Shown piece by piece: positions 23,959 to 34,741 of a DNA stretch of 64,000 nt; the stretch's first letter is position 1; each line of letters begins with the position of its first letter. The notes beneath the pieces are model-generated. The model was not told the DNA's origin. It did no database searches and saw only the letters and a program-made list of their open reading frames with translations. A program made the position numbers and the translations under genes. Location of the stretch: the NCBI GenBank assembly GCA_963693285.1, contig OY848927.1:3164501-3228500 (forward strand), read 5' to 3'. Source of the stretch: Xestospongia muta. Taxonomy: Eukaryota; Porifera; Demospongiae; Haplosclerida; Petrosiidae.

Positions 23959-24132
23959 TGTTGTTATTCCTTTTGAGATTTATTGAACAAAGAATCATAA
24001 AACCAAAAGTTCCATAAGATTCTCAAAAAAACACGTGCAAGTATAATACAGCAAAAAACAGTTAATCAAAGACGTGATAAATACATAACAGTTAATTAAT
24101 GATGTGACAAATGTCAATTTACTATTACAACA
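23959..24132 (-). repeat. Copia 5' LTR
   Basis: 174 bp and the pair of 19768-19939. It is followed on the + strand by the second copy of the 5-bp target ATATT (24133-24137). Confidence 0.93.
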
Positions 24133-24137
24133 ATATT

Positions 24138-24901
24138 TACTAAGATATATTGTACTCTTGGCTAGCCAAACTTGGTTCCTGAGCACAACATACATATATA
24201 CCTTTTCCTAGAATATTGGAGTATGGTGCTTTAGGTGTAATGCTGTATTCAGTTGACTGAGGAATCAAGTCTGGCTAACCAAGACTATATACAATTTATC
24301 TTAGTTCACAAACATATGTCTACACACATATTTAGTGTATTCATTTAGTAAAATGTTAGTCATATAGATAAAGTAGTGCTTTGATGATCATTTGAGATTC
24401 ATATGCATGCAAACCAAACTGGCCATGCAATTGTGGAGTATATAGTTCAATGTGATTTGATTTTTGATTGTTTTCACACAGTCACCTTTATCTTAGTTGA
24501 GAAGACAAATTAAGATCTTTTCACCTAACCTTTTAACAATAAACTTCTATTTTGACTGTAGCGATCTTCACATATGGGTTGATAGCCAAGTAGTGCATTT
24601 GATGTGATTTCCACTTCATACTAGGTACAATTTATATAGAAAAATAAATCATAAAATGTTTTTCCTGCTGACCTCTATTGTCCTACTTATGACATTAAGA
24701 GGACTGTATGTAAGCTACTGCGAATGAAGTGAAGGTGGCTGCGAGAGAAAAAGGCTTTCTTTGCTGGGAGGCGTGGCAGGCTGGGTACGAAACTATGAAG
24801 TACAATGCGAAATTAACACAGTTAAGTTCCAATATTTTGGGTTTAGGGTCTAGGATCTAGGAGTGTGAGTGAGGGTGTCTGGGCACGACACACAGACCGG
24901 T
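24138..24901. repeat. Second copy of the duplicated arm, right half
   Basis: Continues the match to copy 1 (4008-4775) directly after the Copia target duplication, including a foldback pair at about 24140-24290 and the GTGTCTGGGCACGACACACAG block just before the former start codon. Confidence 0.8.
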
Positions 24902-25260
24902 ATGGGTCGAGCTCTCCTGTTCAGTCTTTTTTTTCCTATTCTATTTGACTTTGATTGTAAAATCTTCGTCACAAGAAGTACACCAGTTTGATGGACAGTC
25001 TGAGAAATCTACTTGTTCTTAACAATGATGCAGTGATTGTTGGTTCCAATACTCACCTGTATAAATTGGGGTCCACGTTGAATGAGGAGATATCTCTTCA
25101 TCTATCAGAAGTTAATCAGCTCTTGCTACAAATCGACAATACTAATCTAACAGAAGATATTCTCTCTTGTCAAGAAAGTAGATGTCTTCTCATTGGCTCT
25201 CAGACTCTGTCAAACTCAAATGTTACAAATCCATCTTTGACTTCAGTACTATTTCCAACT
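24902..25260 (+). pseudogene. Broken copy of gene B exon 1 (signal peptide and start of Sema)
   Basis: Almost identical to 4776-5130. An extra T in the signal-peptide T-run and a 2-base deletion (TCTC reduced to TC near 24999) shift the frame. The copy then stops abruptly at 25259 after TCAGTACTATTTCCAAC, with no splice donor. It shows that the duplicated block once carried the B-type first exon, which has been cut off here. The gene C start lies 1 kb downstream. Confidence 0.88.
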
Positions 25261-26190
25261 TAAAGGTCTGCATGAACTGACATTCCAGTTACATATTCTT
25301 CTAAAGATATACAGTTATTAATGAAGCTTTCCTTTAGTTCAATTATTTTTCTGTCTCATAGTATTGATCTTTTTGTTCAACATGGTGGAGGTGCCCCTGA
25401 TAATCTTATTTTAGCAGCAACGAAATTTCAGTTGCTGCTTGTTCCTTTTTGGAACACCTCTACACGTTCAAAAATGTTGTGATGTGCTTTCCTGACCACA
25501 CACTTAATATAGTGACTATGGCAACCCTCCACATGGTTGTTAGTTCTTGGACCATCTGTACTGTACACGTCCACTCCTCAATTGGGAAATTCCCTACTAA
25601 CCATGATCTCTCAAAGTATGAGACAAACTCATCAATTCTGTCATACTCAGATGTTTCTGCCTTTATTCCTTGCCAACCCAGTCAAACGAACCTTGATGGT
25701 ACAAATAAGAGTGCTACTGTTTTTTCTTATAAATGACTTGAGGCCATTTTGTTCTCGATATTGAACTTGCAAACCAAGGGTTTGTACTTTCCTTAGTAGG
25801 GCTTAGCAAAAGTAATCCTCTACTTCATCCACATTTCCAAAATATTCTCCCATCTCATCCTCTACTATTGATGACATATTTGTAACTTTGATATACTAAT
25901 GCTCTGCCATTTCTCTTTGACTAATAAACTCCATAATAACTGTTTTGCAAAAAAAACTTCAAATACAGTCTATGCTTATATTTATACCCAGACTATCAAA
26001 GTCTAAATAATCTTTGATCAGTTTATTTTAATTAAAATTCCAAGTTTATTGTACTGAAGTAGGTCTTTTATATATCTATGTTCTTAAGTGGTAGGCGTTT
26101 CTGTACTTTAGGTAGGCAATAACGCAGTAGGTAAAAACGAGTAGAAGAACCCTGTGTAAACCGTTATTACCACAGGACTGAAAAAAGTTG
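25261..26190. other. Unique spacer between the exon 1 relic and gene C
   Basis: Not homologous to the B block. It contains a transposase scrap (25430-25650, minus) and otherwise no coding sequence that I can support. Confidence 0.45.
25430..25650 (-). pseudogene. MULE/FLYWCH-type transposase fragment
   Basis: Read on the minus strand in shifted frames, it encodes YFERSWLVGNFPIEEW, then GPRTNNHVEGCHSHY and HHNIFERVEVFQK. The order (YFE-W, IEEW, TNNxxEGxH, a helix with FQKEQ) resembles the C-terminal part of MULE-like transposase proteins that are common in invertebrate genomes. Short and frameshifted; family assignment is tentative. Confidence 0.45.
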
Positions 26191-26207
26191 CGCACCCAGA
26201 CACCCCC
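26191..26207. promoter_or_regulatory. Inverted copy of the gene B start-proximal motif
   Basis: CGCACCCAGACACCCCC, 64 bases before the gene C ATG, is the reverse complement (15 of 17) of GGGGGTGTCTGGGCACG at 4745-4761, just before the gene B ATG. A shared promoter-proximal element is possible. Confidence 0.3.
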
Positions 26208-26270
26208 CTAGATCTGCTCTTGGTTTAATAACAGTCAGTGATTTTTCTATGCATTGTGAACAAGACAAAA

Positions 26271-29200
26271 ATGAGTGTTCCATCTCTTTTGCTGATACTT
26301 CATTTGTTAATAAATGTTGGAGCTCAGTCTCCTTCTTTCACTCTATCTGGTAGTGTTAGCTCTCTAGCTGTTGGTGGAGATAAAGTGTTTGCTAGTACTA
26401 GTAGTACTGTCTACCAACTCTCATCTGATCTACAACAAGTACAACAGATATCATTGTCCAATCAGATACTAAGGTTAGCTGCTACACAGGATGGTCAATG
26501 GTTGGTAGTGTGTGATAGTGGTGGCTCTTGTTCAGCTCTTAATGGATCAGATGTCAGTGTTACTAACAAAGCTGTCCCTAATGTACTCCCTAGTGTTGAA
26601 GCTAATGATGAGATTGTTGTGTTCACTGTTCCTGTCAATGAAGGAGAAAGTTTCTACACTGGAAGTTACGATAGACGTATTTATTTTCGCCAATATGGTT
26701 TTGCCGGTAACTCACTGTCAAGAACTAATGGAGACAATCAAGTAACATCATCCACTTTTCAGAACAGAGATGGCCGAAAGTTTTATGGTGGTTTCTTCCA
26801 GTCTGGATATACTTACTATATAGTACTAGATACAACTAGTGGTAATAATGATGAACTTCGTATTGTTAGAGTATGTAACAGTACTGTTGACAGTGGTAAC
26901 ATTGATTTCAACAATCAATATGAAGTGGTATTAGGTTGTGATGGAAATACTTTCTTTGCTTCCACTATCAAAGGTGTATCAGTGTTAAATGGAGAGACAT
27001 TTTTGATAGCAATAACACCAAGTGGTTCACCTAGTAGAGTCTGTTCTTATAATCTTACAGTTATTAACTCAATAATGGACAGTGCCTATCAGTCCTGTGT
27101 AGTAGGTAATAGTGGTAATAGTAACATTCAGTGGCAGACCCAGTCTTGTTTAGGATTATCTGGTACTATGGTGAGCTAAATTATGACACATTTAATGTAT
27201 TTAATTGTTATTTACCTTTTATAGTGTGATATTAGTGGTAATTTCCCAGCAGTAGGTGCTACTGATGTTCTCTCTTCTAACAATATTATTACTAACACTA
27301 CAATAAGTAATGGACTAACATCTATTTTTGGACTGACTGTAGATTATCTCAACTTCATTTATATTGCATTCTCTATTAGTAACAAACACTATATAAACAA
27401 GGTCAGAGATATATACTATACTCTAGTTGATGTGTTAATTTGTTCTACAGTATTTGTGGGATAATGGAAATCTTAGTCTTATTACTGAGGTTGAAATGTC
27501 TAGTTCAGTAACTAGTCTTACCTGGTCAGAAGGTTCAGACTATATATATGGTATTAAAGGAACTACTGATGTAAATACTAGTATTATTAATATTGTACTA
27601 TATAACATATGTTTGTTGATAGGTGATTGGTTTAAAGATAGAGGAGTGTATTAATGCTACTAGTTGCAGTGAGTGTGTTAGTGTGGGTAATCCATTGTGT
27701 GGTTGGTGTGTAGTCGAGGGTAAATGTTCTCGTAGATCCTTCTGTCAGGACAGTGATGTATCAGGACGATTCTTGACTCAAGGGAATAGTGATAGCTGTA
27801 TTAATACAATTGCTTTTCTTCCACCTCGATTTGTACTGGAGTTGGAATCAATACCATACCAGGTACTGTTATATGATCTATTTTCTTTTCAATCTCTCTC
27901 TCTCTCTCTTTCTCTCCAGATTGAATTATCATTTTCTCCTGCTGGTCCTCCTCCTAAGTTATCAGGAGAGGAGTATTTCTGTATATTTAATAACATATCT
28001 CTAAATATTGAGATATTAAGTCCATTACAAGTAAATGGTACTAGTGCCACTTGTCAAGTAGATAATGTCATATCTCAAGTCACTGATATCCAACTAGGTA
28101 AAGTACATCATTGATTACTAACTATCTTTTAATGTTCCTCTTTTAGTTACTAACTTTAGTATCTACAGTAATCATACTGGAGTGAAGTTCTTCATACATA
28201 CTGACCATTACATCTTCTATAGCTGTTCTGTTACTACAAAGTAAATCTTTATGTTCCTATAAGGAACAAAAATAAAACAAGATGTTGATTTATATCTAAT
28301 AATTATAGTGACTAATATATGGCTAATAGTTACAACTTTGCCTTGACATATCACAAACTTTTATGTATTCATATATTGTATTGCTTGTGCATTATAGATT
28401 GGAAGTATATTAATTAAATTATAGTGTAGTAGTAATTGTTAGTATAGTATGGTGTGGTTTATAATATATAATAATTGAATTAATGGAAGACTGTAGAAAT
28501 GACTAGTAGTCACGCATACCTACTGAATATAGCATATCAATCACTACACAACTTAATATATTGACATATTAATATTCCCGATATATATGTGTAGATGAAT
28601 TATTTCATTGATATCAGGGTTTGGATCGATTACATGAGAATGATTACGATTACATAGTAATTACGCAAGGTGATTACAATTACGATTATAGCAAAAAAAG
28701 AATGTTACAATTACTATTATGATTACAGAGCCATGATTATGCAATTAAACCACATCGTTAAATAATTTAGCATTACATTGGATAAACATTGTTTTTCAAA
28801 CAGTTCATTAGATAAATGGCACCTGTCTGGATGGAAAACCTTGCCATCTATAGAAAAAAGGCATTCCATAGGAGGCTAATGGTGCAAATATACAATTTGA
28901 TTAAATGCCTTAGCTTATATTAAGGTTTCCTTGTTTTTTCTCTTTTCATTTCAGATGTAGTCCTTGTGTTTCAACAGATGGTATATGTGGATGGTGTCAG
29001 TTAGATTTTACATGTACTGAAGATAACTCTACTTGTACAGGAGGAGATGATAACTGGATAAGAGTAAGACCCTATAATATAAAAGTATAATTACTACTGG
29101 TACATTTTATCACAGATAACTGATGAGGAGAATTCCACTGATCTCTGTCCTCTCCTACAACCTCCCTTATATGGTAATAGCTATAGTCAACCAGTTGGTG

Positions 29201-31797
29201 TGAGTAAGAACCTACAATTAAGAACTCTTAATACTATGGTAAGTATATCATATATGCACAGTATTTATAAATAATGCAAAAATAACCTATGGTATACACA
29301 TATACCATAAATCTTTGATATGCTAATGAGAAAAATATTCTCTCTCTCTCTCTCTCTCGATTCAGACTAGTGGTATAATATACCAATGTTTATTTGGTAA
29401 CATGGTTCGAACTGGTATACAAACTAGTGACAATATTATTACATGTAATATACCCAGTGGTCAGGAGGTAAGTATATTGTATTATTAGGAGATAAGTCAT
29501 TATATTATATAGTTGTCATTTAATGGAGGTCATAATCAGACTCAGACCCATGCTTTCATTCTCAGACAGATCTCTAATACCAAAACCTATGACATAGAGA
29601 CTACTAATGGACACACTCTTAATGGTATGTCTAATATATAAGGTAAACTGCTAAATATTCTGTCTTATATATAGTAGTCCTATACAATTGTCCTACACTG
29701 GCTAATGGTTGTTCATCATGTCTAGCTCAGAATATTAACACTGGATTTGACTGTAGTTGGTGTGATAGTAATATGTGTAGTGAGAGGAGTGTATGTACTA
29801 ACAATATAGTCACAATGAGCGGAGACTGTCCTAATCCTGTCATTACTAACTTTATTCCCACAAGTGGTCCTCCTCAAGGAAGAACACAAGTTACCATATA
29901 TGGTAGTAATTTGGGTACCCAGTCCTCAAAGCTCCTCTTTATCTTCCTCGGCAGTAGGACATGTACCTCTAACTCAGATCTGTATGTACCTGGGAAGAGG
30001 ATAGTATGTAGTATTACTCCTGATGATAGTAATACTGTAACCAGCAATGTAATTATAATTGTGATAGTGAATACTACTGCACCTCAACCTAAGACAGCTG
30101 TCAGTAGTACCCAGTTCCAATTCCTGACCCCTTTTATTCAGTCAGTGAGTCCTATGTTTGGTCCAGCTAGTGGAGGTACTCTAGTGAGAATAGAAGGAAC
30201 TAACTTGGACATTGGTAACAAAGAAGAGACCAAAGTGATCATGAGAGAGTCCTCATCAAATAAGAGGAGAAAGAGGAGCAGTCACTGTCCTGATATTGTG
30301 TGCAATGTTATGTGAGTGTTAATGACTTACTATAGTACACACTAGTATCATATAAGATTGGTTCTCTTCTCAGGAACATTAACTCAAGTCAAATTCAATG
30401 TACTTCAGCTAATGTTTCTTCTATTAATTGTACCAGGACTATAATAGTGTCAGTAAATGAAGCAGAGTTTAGTAATTCAGCAGTGACATATCTTTATAAA
30501 CCAGATCCCACATTTAGTTCACTGAGTCCTCAAATAACTATACCAGCGTAAGTAAAGTACATTATGAGACTAAGTGATGTGTTGTCTGTTATATAGTGGA
30601 GGTATCAAGTTAAACTTTACTGGTACTAATGTAGATATAATCCAGTCTCCTATGATACATATCACTGACTCTAGATTTCCTACTACCACTGAGGTATGAC
30701 CAATATACTAGTTTAATATAATGACCTGACTTCTCTCTGTTATAGCAATGTGTTAATGTTAGTAGTACTAAACTACAATGTATAGCTCCTCCTATTAGTG
30801 GAGTTAATGTGACTAGTGCCAATGATACTACAGTGACTTATACATTGATACTAGATGGAATTACTTCACCAGACAGTAGTCAGTCTGAGTTCAGACTTAC
30901 TCTCAAACAAAATCCTATTTTCAGTGGAATTGATTCTAATGATCGTAATGTGGATTTAGGAGATAGTTCACAGACTATTAGGATAAGAGTCAGTGTCTCC
31001 ACTTAATGTAGTTATACAATTTATCATATTTGTTTATAGGGAAGTAATATTCAATCTGTGATTAGTTCAGAAATAAATGTGAAAGTTGGTTCTGAAGAAT
31101 GTAGAATTGAGTCTCTATCAAATGAAGTATGAATTGTGTAATATGTATTGATATCAAGTGATATATGTCTCAGATCATAGCATGTATACCACCAGTTAAA
31201 TATCAGTATACAGTTATAAATGTTACTGTAAGTACATATATATCTCATATTTCCTATTGTTGATTTCCACTTTATGTTTAGGTTCAAGTTGGTAGTTATT
31301 TAAGATATCCCAGTAATTCTACTGATATTATCAATTGGACTCTTATTTATGATACACAAGATAGTTCTCCAATTAGTGGTGCAGTAGTTGGTGGTATTAT
31401 TGGAGCAGTAATAATAATAATTGTTATAATTTTATTAATAGTTATTATTGTTATAGTGATATTGTGGTATCAAAATAAAATGATGCAAGGAAAATATACT
31501 GCTACTAAGTGAGAAACAATGAAATTTGCAATTAGTTATTTCATCTGTTACTATAGAACTATTGGAGGAAATGAAATAGTTAAAATATCTCCTAACATAG
31601 TGTATCAGGACAGTACTGGTGTTGTACCTTCTCAATTCAACCCAGCCTATATCACAACCAGTGATATACATACATATGAGGAGTTACCTTACTCAAGTGG
31701 ACTGGATACTAACAATGAACCTCCTCCTCTACCACCAGATAGACTACCAGAGACAGTTACAACTGATGATAATGATGATGATGATGACTATATATAA
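26271..31797 (+). CDS. Gene C: plexin-like Sema-PSI-IPT receptor with a short tail, 1304 aa
   Basis: Exons: 26271-27170, 27225-27401, 27451-27570, 27623-27862, 27920-28097, 28147-28240, 28955-29063, 29116-29238, 29366-29467, 29513-29624, 29675-30311, 30374-30547, 30597-30693, 30746-30988, 31040-31126, 31174-31227, 31282-31508, 31557-31797. Signal peptide MSVPSLLLILHLLINVGA; Sema-like domain to about residue 399; PSI1 (LCGWCVVEGKC), IPT, PSI2, IPT, PSI3 (FDCSWC), further IPTs. The furin-type KRRKR is at 915-919. TM is near 1181-1212. The tail carries PPPLPPDRLP and ends DDDDDYI. From exon 5 on, exons and introns are nearly identical to gene B and exon lengths match, except that exon 18 is 9 bp longer. 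Exons 1-3 are strongly diverged, and exon 4 is intermediate. No cytoplasmic GAP or kinase domain. Confidence 0.88.
28780..28912 (-). pseudogene. hAT transposase fragment in a gene C intron
   Basis: Orthologous to 7780-7914. A one-base loss in the T-run frameshifts the FFS-AGKVF segment. GATTAC-type repeats flank it at 28635-28740. Confidence 0.55.
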
Positions 31798-32127
31798 GTC
31801 ATTGGATGATATACTGACAGCATATATTTGTTAGTACTCATATGCTAAACAAAACATACATGTGTTGCTTTTGTAGTCTTTGATTAGGCAAAAATGACAA
31901 ATAGGTCAATGCCAATTTGCCTTGTATTTGAATGAATACAATTAATTTTATTATATGTCACAAAAAAGAAAGGAATAAAGAAGGAAAGTAAAAAGAAGAA
32001 AGGACATTATGCCATTCCTATATAGACAGTGCTACCACCAGCCTGATATAATAATAAATTTGTAATGTAAGAAGTCACTACTTTCTGTAATAATAGTCTT
32101 TGGTATTTATATAACAATTATTTCAAG
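31798..32127. other. 3' flank of gene C
   Basis: Non-coding and nearly identical to 10805-11127. AATAAA occurs near 31974. Confidence 0.55.
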
Positions 32128-34048
32128 TTTCTTCTTGTTTTGAGTCGGGTGTACAATCAGCAGAATTGTTCGGCTCCTCATCAGTAGTGCCTACCTCTAA
32201 TTGATACAAATGTTGAATTGGTCGTTGTATTATCATTGTTCGGTCCTTCTTAGATAGTACTCGCACATGAGCATCTCTTACGTTCCCATCTGTTCCTTCA
32301 ATGTACTCACAATCATACCAAACCTCCAGAGCCTTCTGGGCTGGTTCTCATCATACACGATGACCACTTCTCCTTCCTTAACAGTAGTATTCACACCTCG
32401 AATGAGTCAGTTGGTGCAGTGAAACTCTCTCAATTCAACCAAATACTCTGCCTCCATCATCTCCAGAATCTCTCAGAAACCTTAGCAATGTGCTTCATTC
32501 TACATGTGAGTGAACTAGCTGATTCTTGGTAGTGAGGATCAATATCCTTTGGAGGATCTGATAGGACAGAACTCTATAACCAATTAAGAGGTGGGAGGGG
32601 GTCAGTGGTTCTTCTAGGTCATCACTTGAAATGAATGACAGTGTTCTTGAGTTAAGAACTGCTTCAGTTTCGACCACAAGTGTTAGTACTTCATCGTAAG
32701 TGAGAGCTGCTCTTCCTAGTGTCTTTCTGAGACAAGGTTTAGCAGACTTGATCAGTCTCTTGAAAATGGCTCCTCACCGGGGACATTCTCTAAGTTGAAT
32801 GACCACTCTAATATTGGAGATCAGAGAAATGTTTCTTGATCACAGAATCAGTGAATAGGCCATGAATAGTCTTAGAGGCTGACTTAAATGTCTTGCCATT
32901 ATCAAATATCATCTTAGCTGGTACTCCAAGACAAGAGGTGAAATGCTTGAAACTTCTCAGAAAGGTGAGTGTATTGAGATCAGGTACCAGGTCAAGATGA
33001 ACAGCTCTAGTGACTACACAAGTGTACAGACACAACCATGACTTGGGTCCTTCCCTTTGGGGAGAGGGTTCGACATAAAGTGGACCTGCAATATCCACTC
33101 CAGTAAACTGGAATGGTCTTGATCATTTCACATGATACTCTGGTAATGGAGGAGGAGGTGCACCCTGATACTGTCTTCATTCTGACTTATGACAGATCAC
33201 ACATTCGTGGATAATATGGCAAACGAACTGTCTCCCCATATTAACTAGAATGATGATCAAACTTCTGTTAGTGTCTCCTCAACACCAACATGTAGTACAC
33301 ACTCATAAGCATCCCTGATGATAATCCTTGCTATGTGGTGCTGTTTGTCTAAGAGAATTGGGTTCTGGGAGGAAACAGGAAGATCAGAATTGGACATCCT
33401 ACCAATACATCTCCAAATATGAGAACTATCAAGATACAGGTCAAATCGATGTTTCCATGAAAGGAATCTCCTATCTTGTTGTAGTAGTGGTTGTGACTCC
33501 ATGAGCCAGTATAATCTAGCATCATCTAAAATATTAGAGTTAATTAATTCACTTGTCCATCCTATCTTCTGAAATAAGAGGTGAGCAAACTTCAGGATGA
33601 GTGCTGTTACACAACTGAGGTGATTGAATGAGTTATAGTTCTCATAATTGATAACTTGCTCAATCTGAGGTTGATTGACATGATCATTAGATGGGAAGAG
33701 TTGTATAACTGTGTGACATTTCAATTTGGAATAGCATTCTTCAGGTAAGTTGACACCAATTTCCACTGGAGAGTCAGATAAGTATGATGATGTAGCCAGC
33801 CATTCAGGCCCATTTAACCAGATAGTTCTGAAGGTAACATTCCTCTAGAAGGTATGTCTGCAGGATTGCTAACACCAGACAGTGTTTCTGGTGTTGAGAT
33901 GGTACTAAGGAACGAATACTGATGATAAGATTCTCAACAAACTGCCTCCATTCTCAATTAGTCCCTTGTATCCAGTAGAAGGATATCTTTGAATCTGTGT
34001 AGCAAACGAGTTCACTATGTAATGTCAACTCTGCTTGAAGAGCGGTAT
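32128..34048 (-). mobile_element. BEL/Pao retrotransposon, truncated copy 2
   Basis: Same position after gene C as copy 1 after gene B, and colinear with 11128-13045. Decayed pieces in minus order are the RNase H edge (33960-34048), linker (33257-33766, ARLYWLMESQPLLQQDRRFL), integrase (32808-33098, DIAGPLYVEPSPQ, FDNGKTFKSA; then 32495-32677, VLNSRTLSFISSDD) and the DUF5641-like end (about 32140-32460). It is cut at 34048, where the sequence switches to the arm repeat. One catalytic-region Asp context differs from copy 1 (IFDNGK against ISDNGK). Confidence 0.82.
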
Positions 34049-34420
34049 GATAAAGTAAGGAACAGCAGTCCTCTCTGTAGTGATGTCTCTACTAACATTA
34101 ACAATATAATCTGAAACATTTTCTTATTACAATCTCTAATTTTAGTAGTTTTATCTTATCATTATTTTGTTTTTATTTAATTTATTTTATCACAGAGCTA
34201 TGCTTCAAAACAGTTCACACATGACCAAAGTAATAAAACTATAGTATGTTGACTGCTTTGACTGCAACTTTATCCTCATATCTTTCTTGTGCATTAAATA
34301 ATATTGTTCAATTTTATATAACACTCTTAAAATCCACTAATTAGCCAATAGTAGAACTAATTTTTGATGCTAGTGTCACATGTCTTATGTCTGCTACCAG
34401 AAATATTAACTCACACTATC
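34049..34420. repeat. Third copy of part of the duplicated arm
   Basis: Matches 3373-3700 and 18684-18890 (GATAAAGTAAGGAACAGCAG and on). It joins the truncated BEL element directly, marking a recombination breakpoint. Confidence 0.75.
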
Positions 34421-34479
34421 TAACTCACTGACATATTTTTACTAACTAAACAATTAGATGATGAATAATGAAATAGATT

Positions 34480-34637
34480 GATGAATGGATGAATGAATAG
34501 ATAGACAGATGGATGGATGGATGGATGGATGGATGGATGGATAGATGGATGGATGGATAGATGGATGAATAGATAGACAGATGGATGGATGGATGGATGG
34601 ATGGATAGACAGATGGATGGATGAATGAATGATGACT
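34480..34637. repeat. (ATGG)n-type simple repeat
   Basis: An irregular tandem of GATG, GATA and GAAT tetramers, dominated by GGAT. Open frames across it (Ser-Ile-His-Pro repeats on the minus strand) are artefacts of the repeat. Confidence 0.93.
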
Positions 34638-34741
34638 TTCTGCTGTTCATATTTTGTGATTGTGTTTACTAAATTCATAGTGTGAAATATGTGTTTACTG
34701 TAGTCCACCTAGACTAAGAGATAAACTACATTAGTAAGAGA

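Larger units (their letters stand above)
19768..24132 (-). mobile_element. Copia (Ty1-type) LTR retrotransposon, nearly complete but inactive
   Basis: A 4365-bp element on the minus strand with two LTRs starting TGTTG and ending CAACA, a 5-bp target duplication ATATT (19763-19767 and 24133-24137), and an initiator-Met-like primer site. The coding order gag, protease, integrase, RT, RNase H is the Copia order. The empty site is preserved in copy 1 at 4003-4007. The LTRs differ by only about two substitutions and two single-base indels, yet nonsense codons and frameshifts break the polyprotein. Confidence 0.95.

Noticed and set aside
25449..25764. Plus-strand frames between the exon 1 relic and gene C
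   Set aside because: No recognisable domain. The minus strand reads better as a decayed transposase.
34420..34708. Long minus-strand frames of Ser-Ile-His-Pro repeats
   Set aside because: They are translations of the (ATGG)n simple repeat, open in several frames at once.
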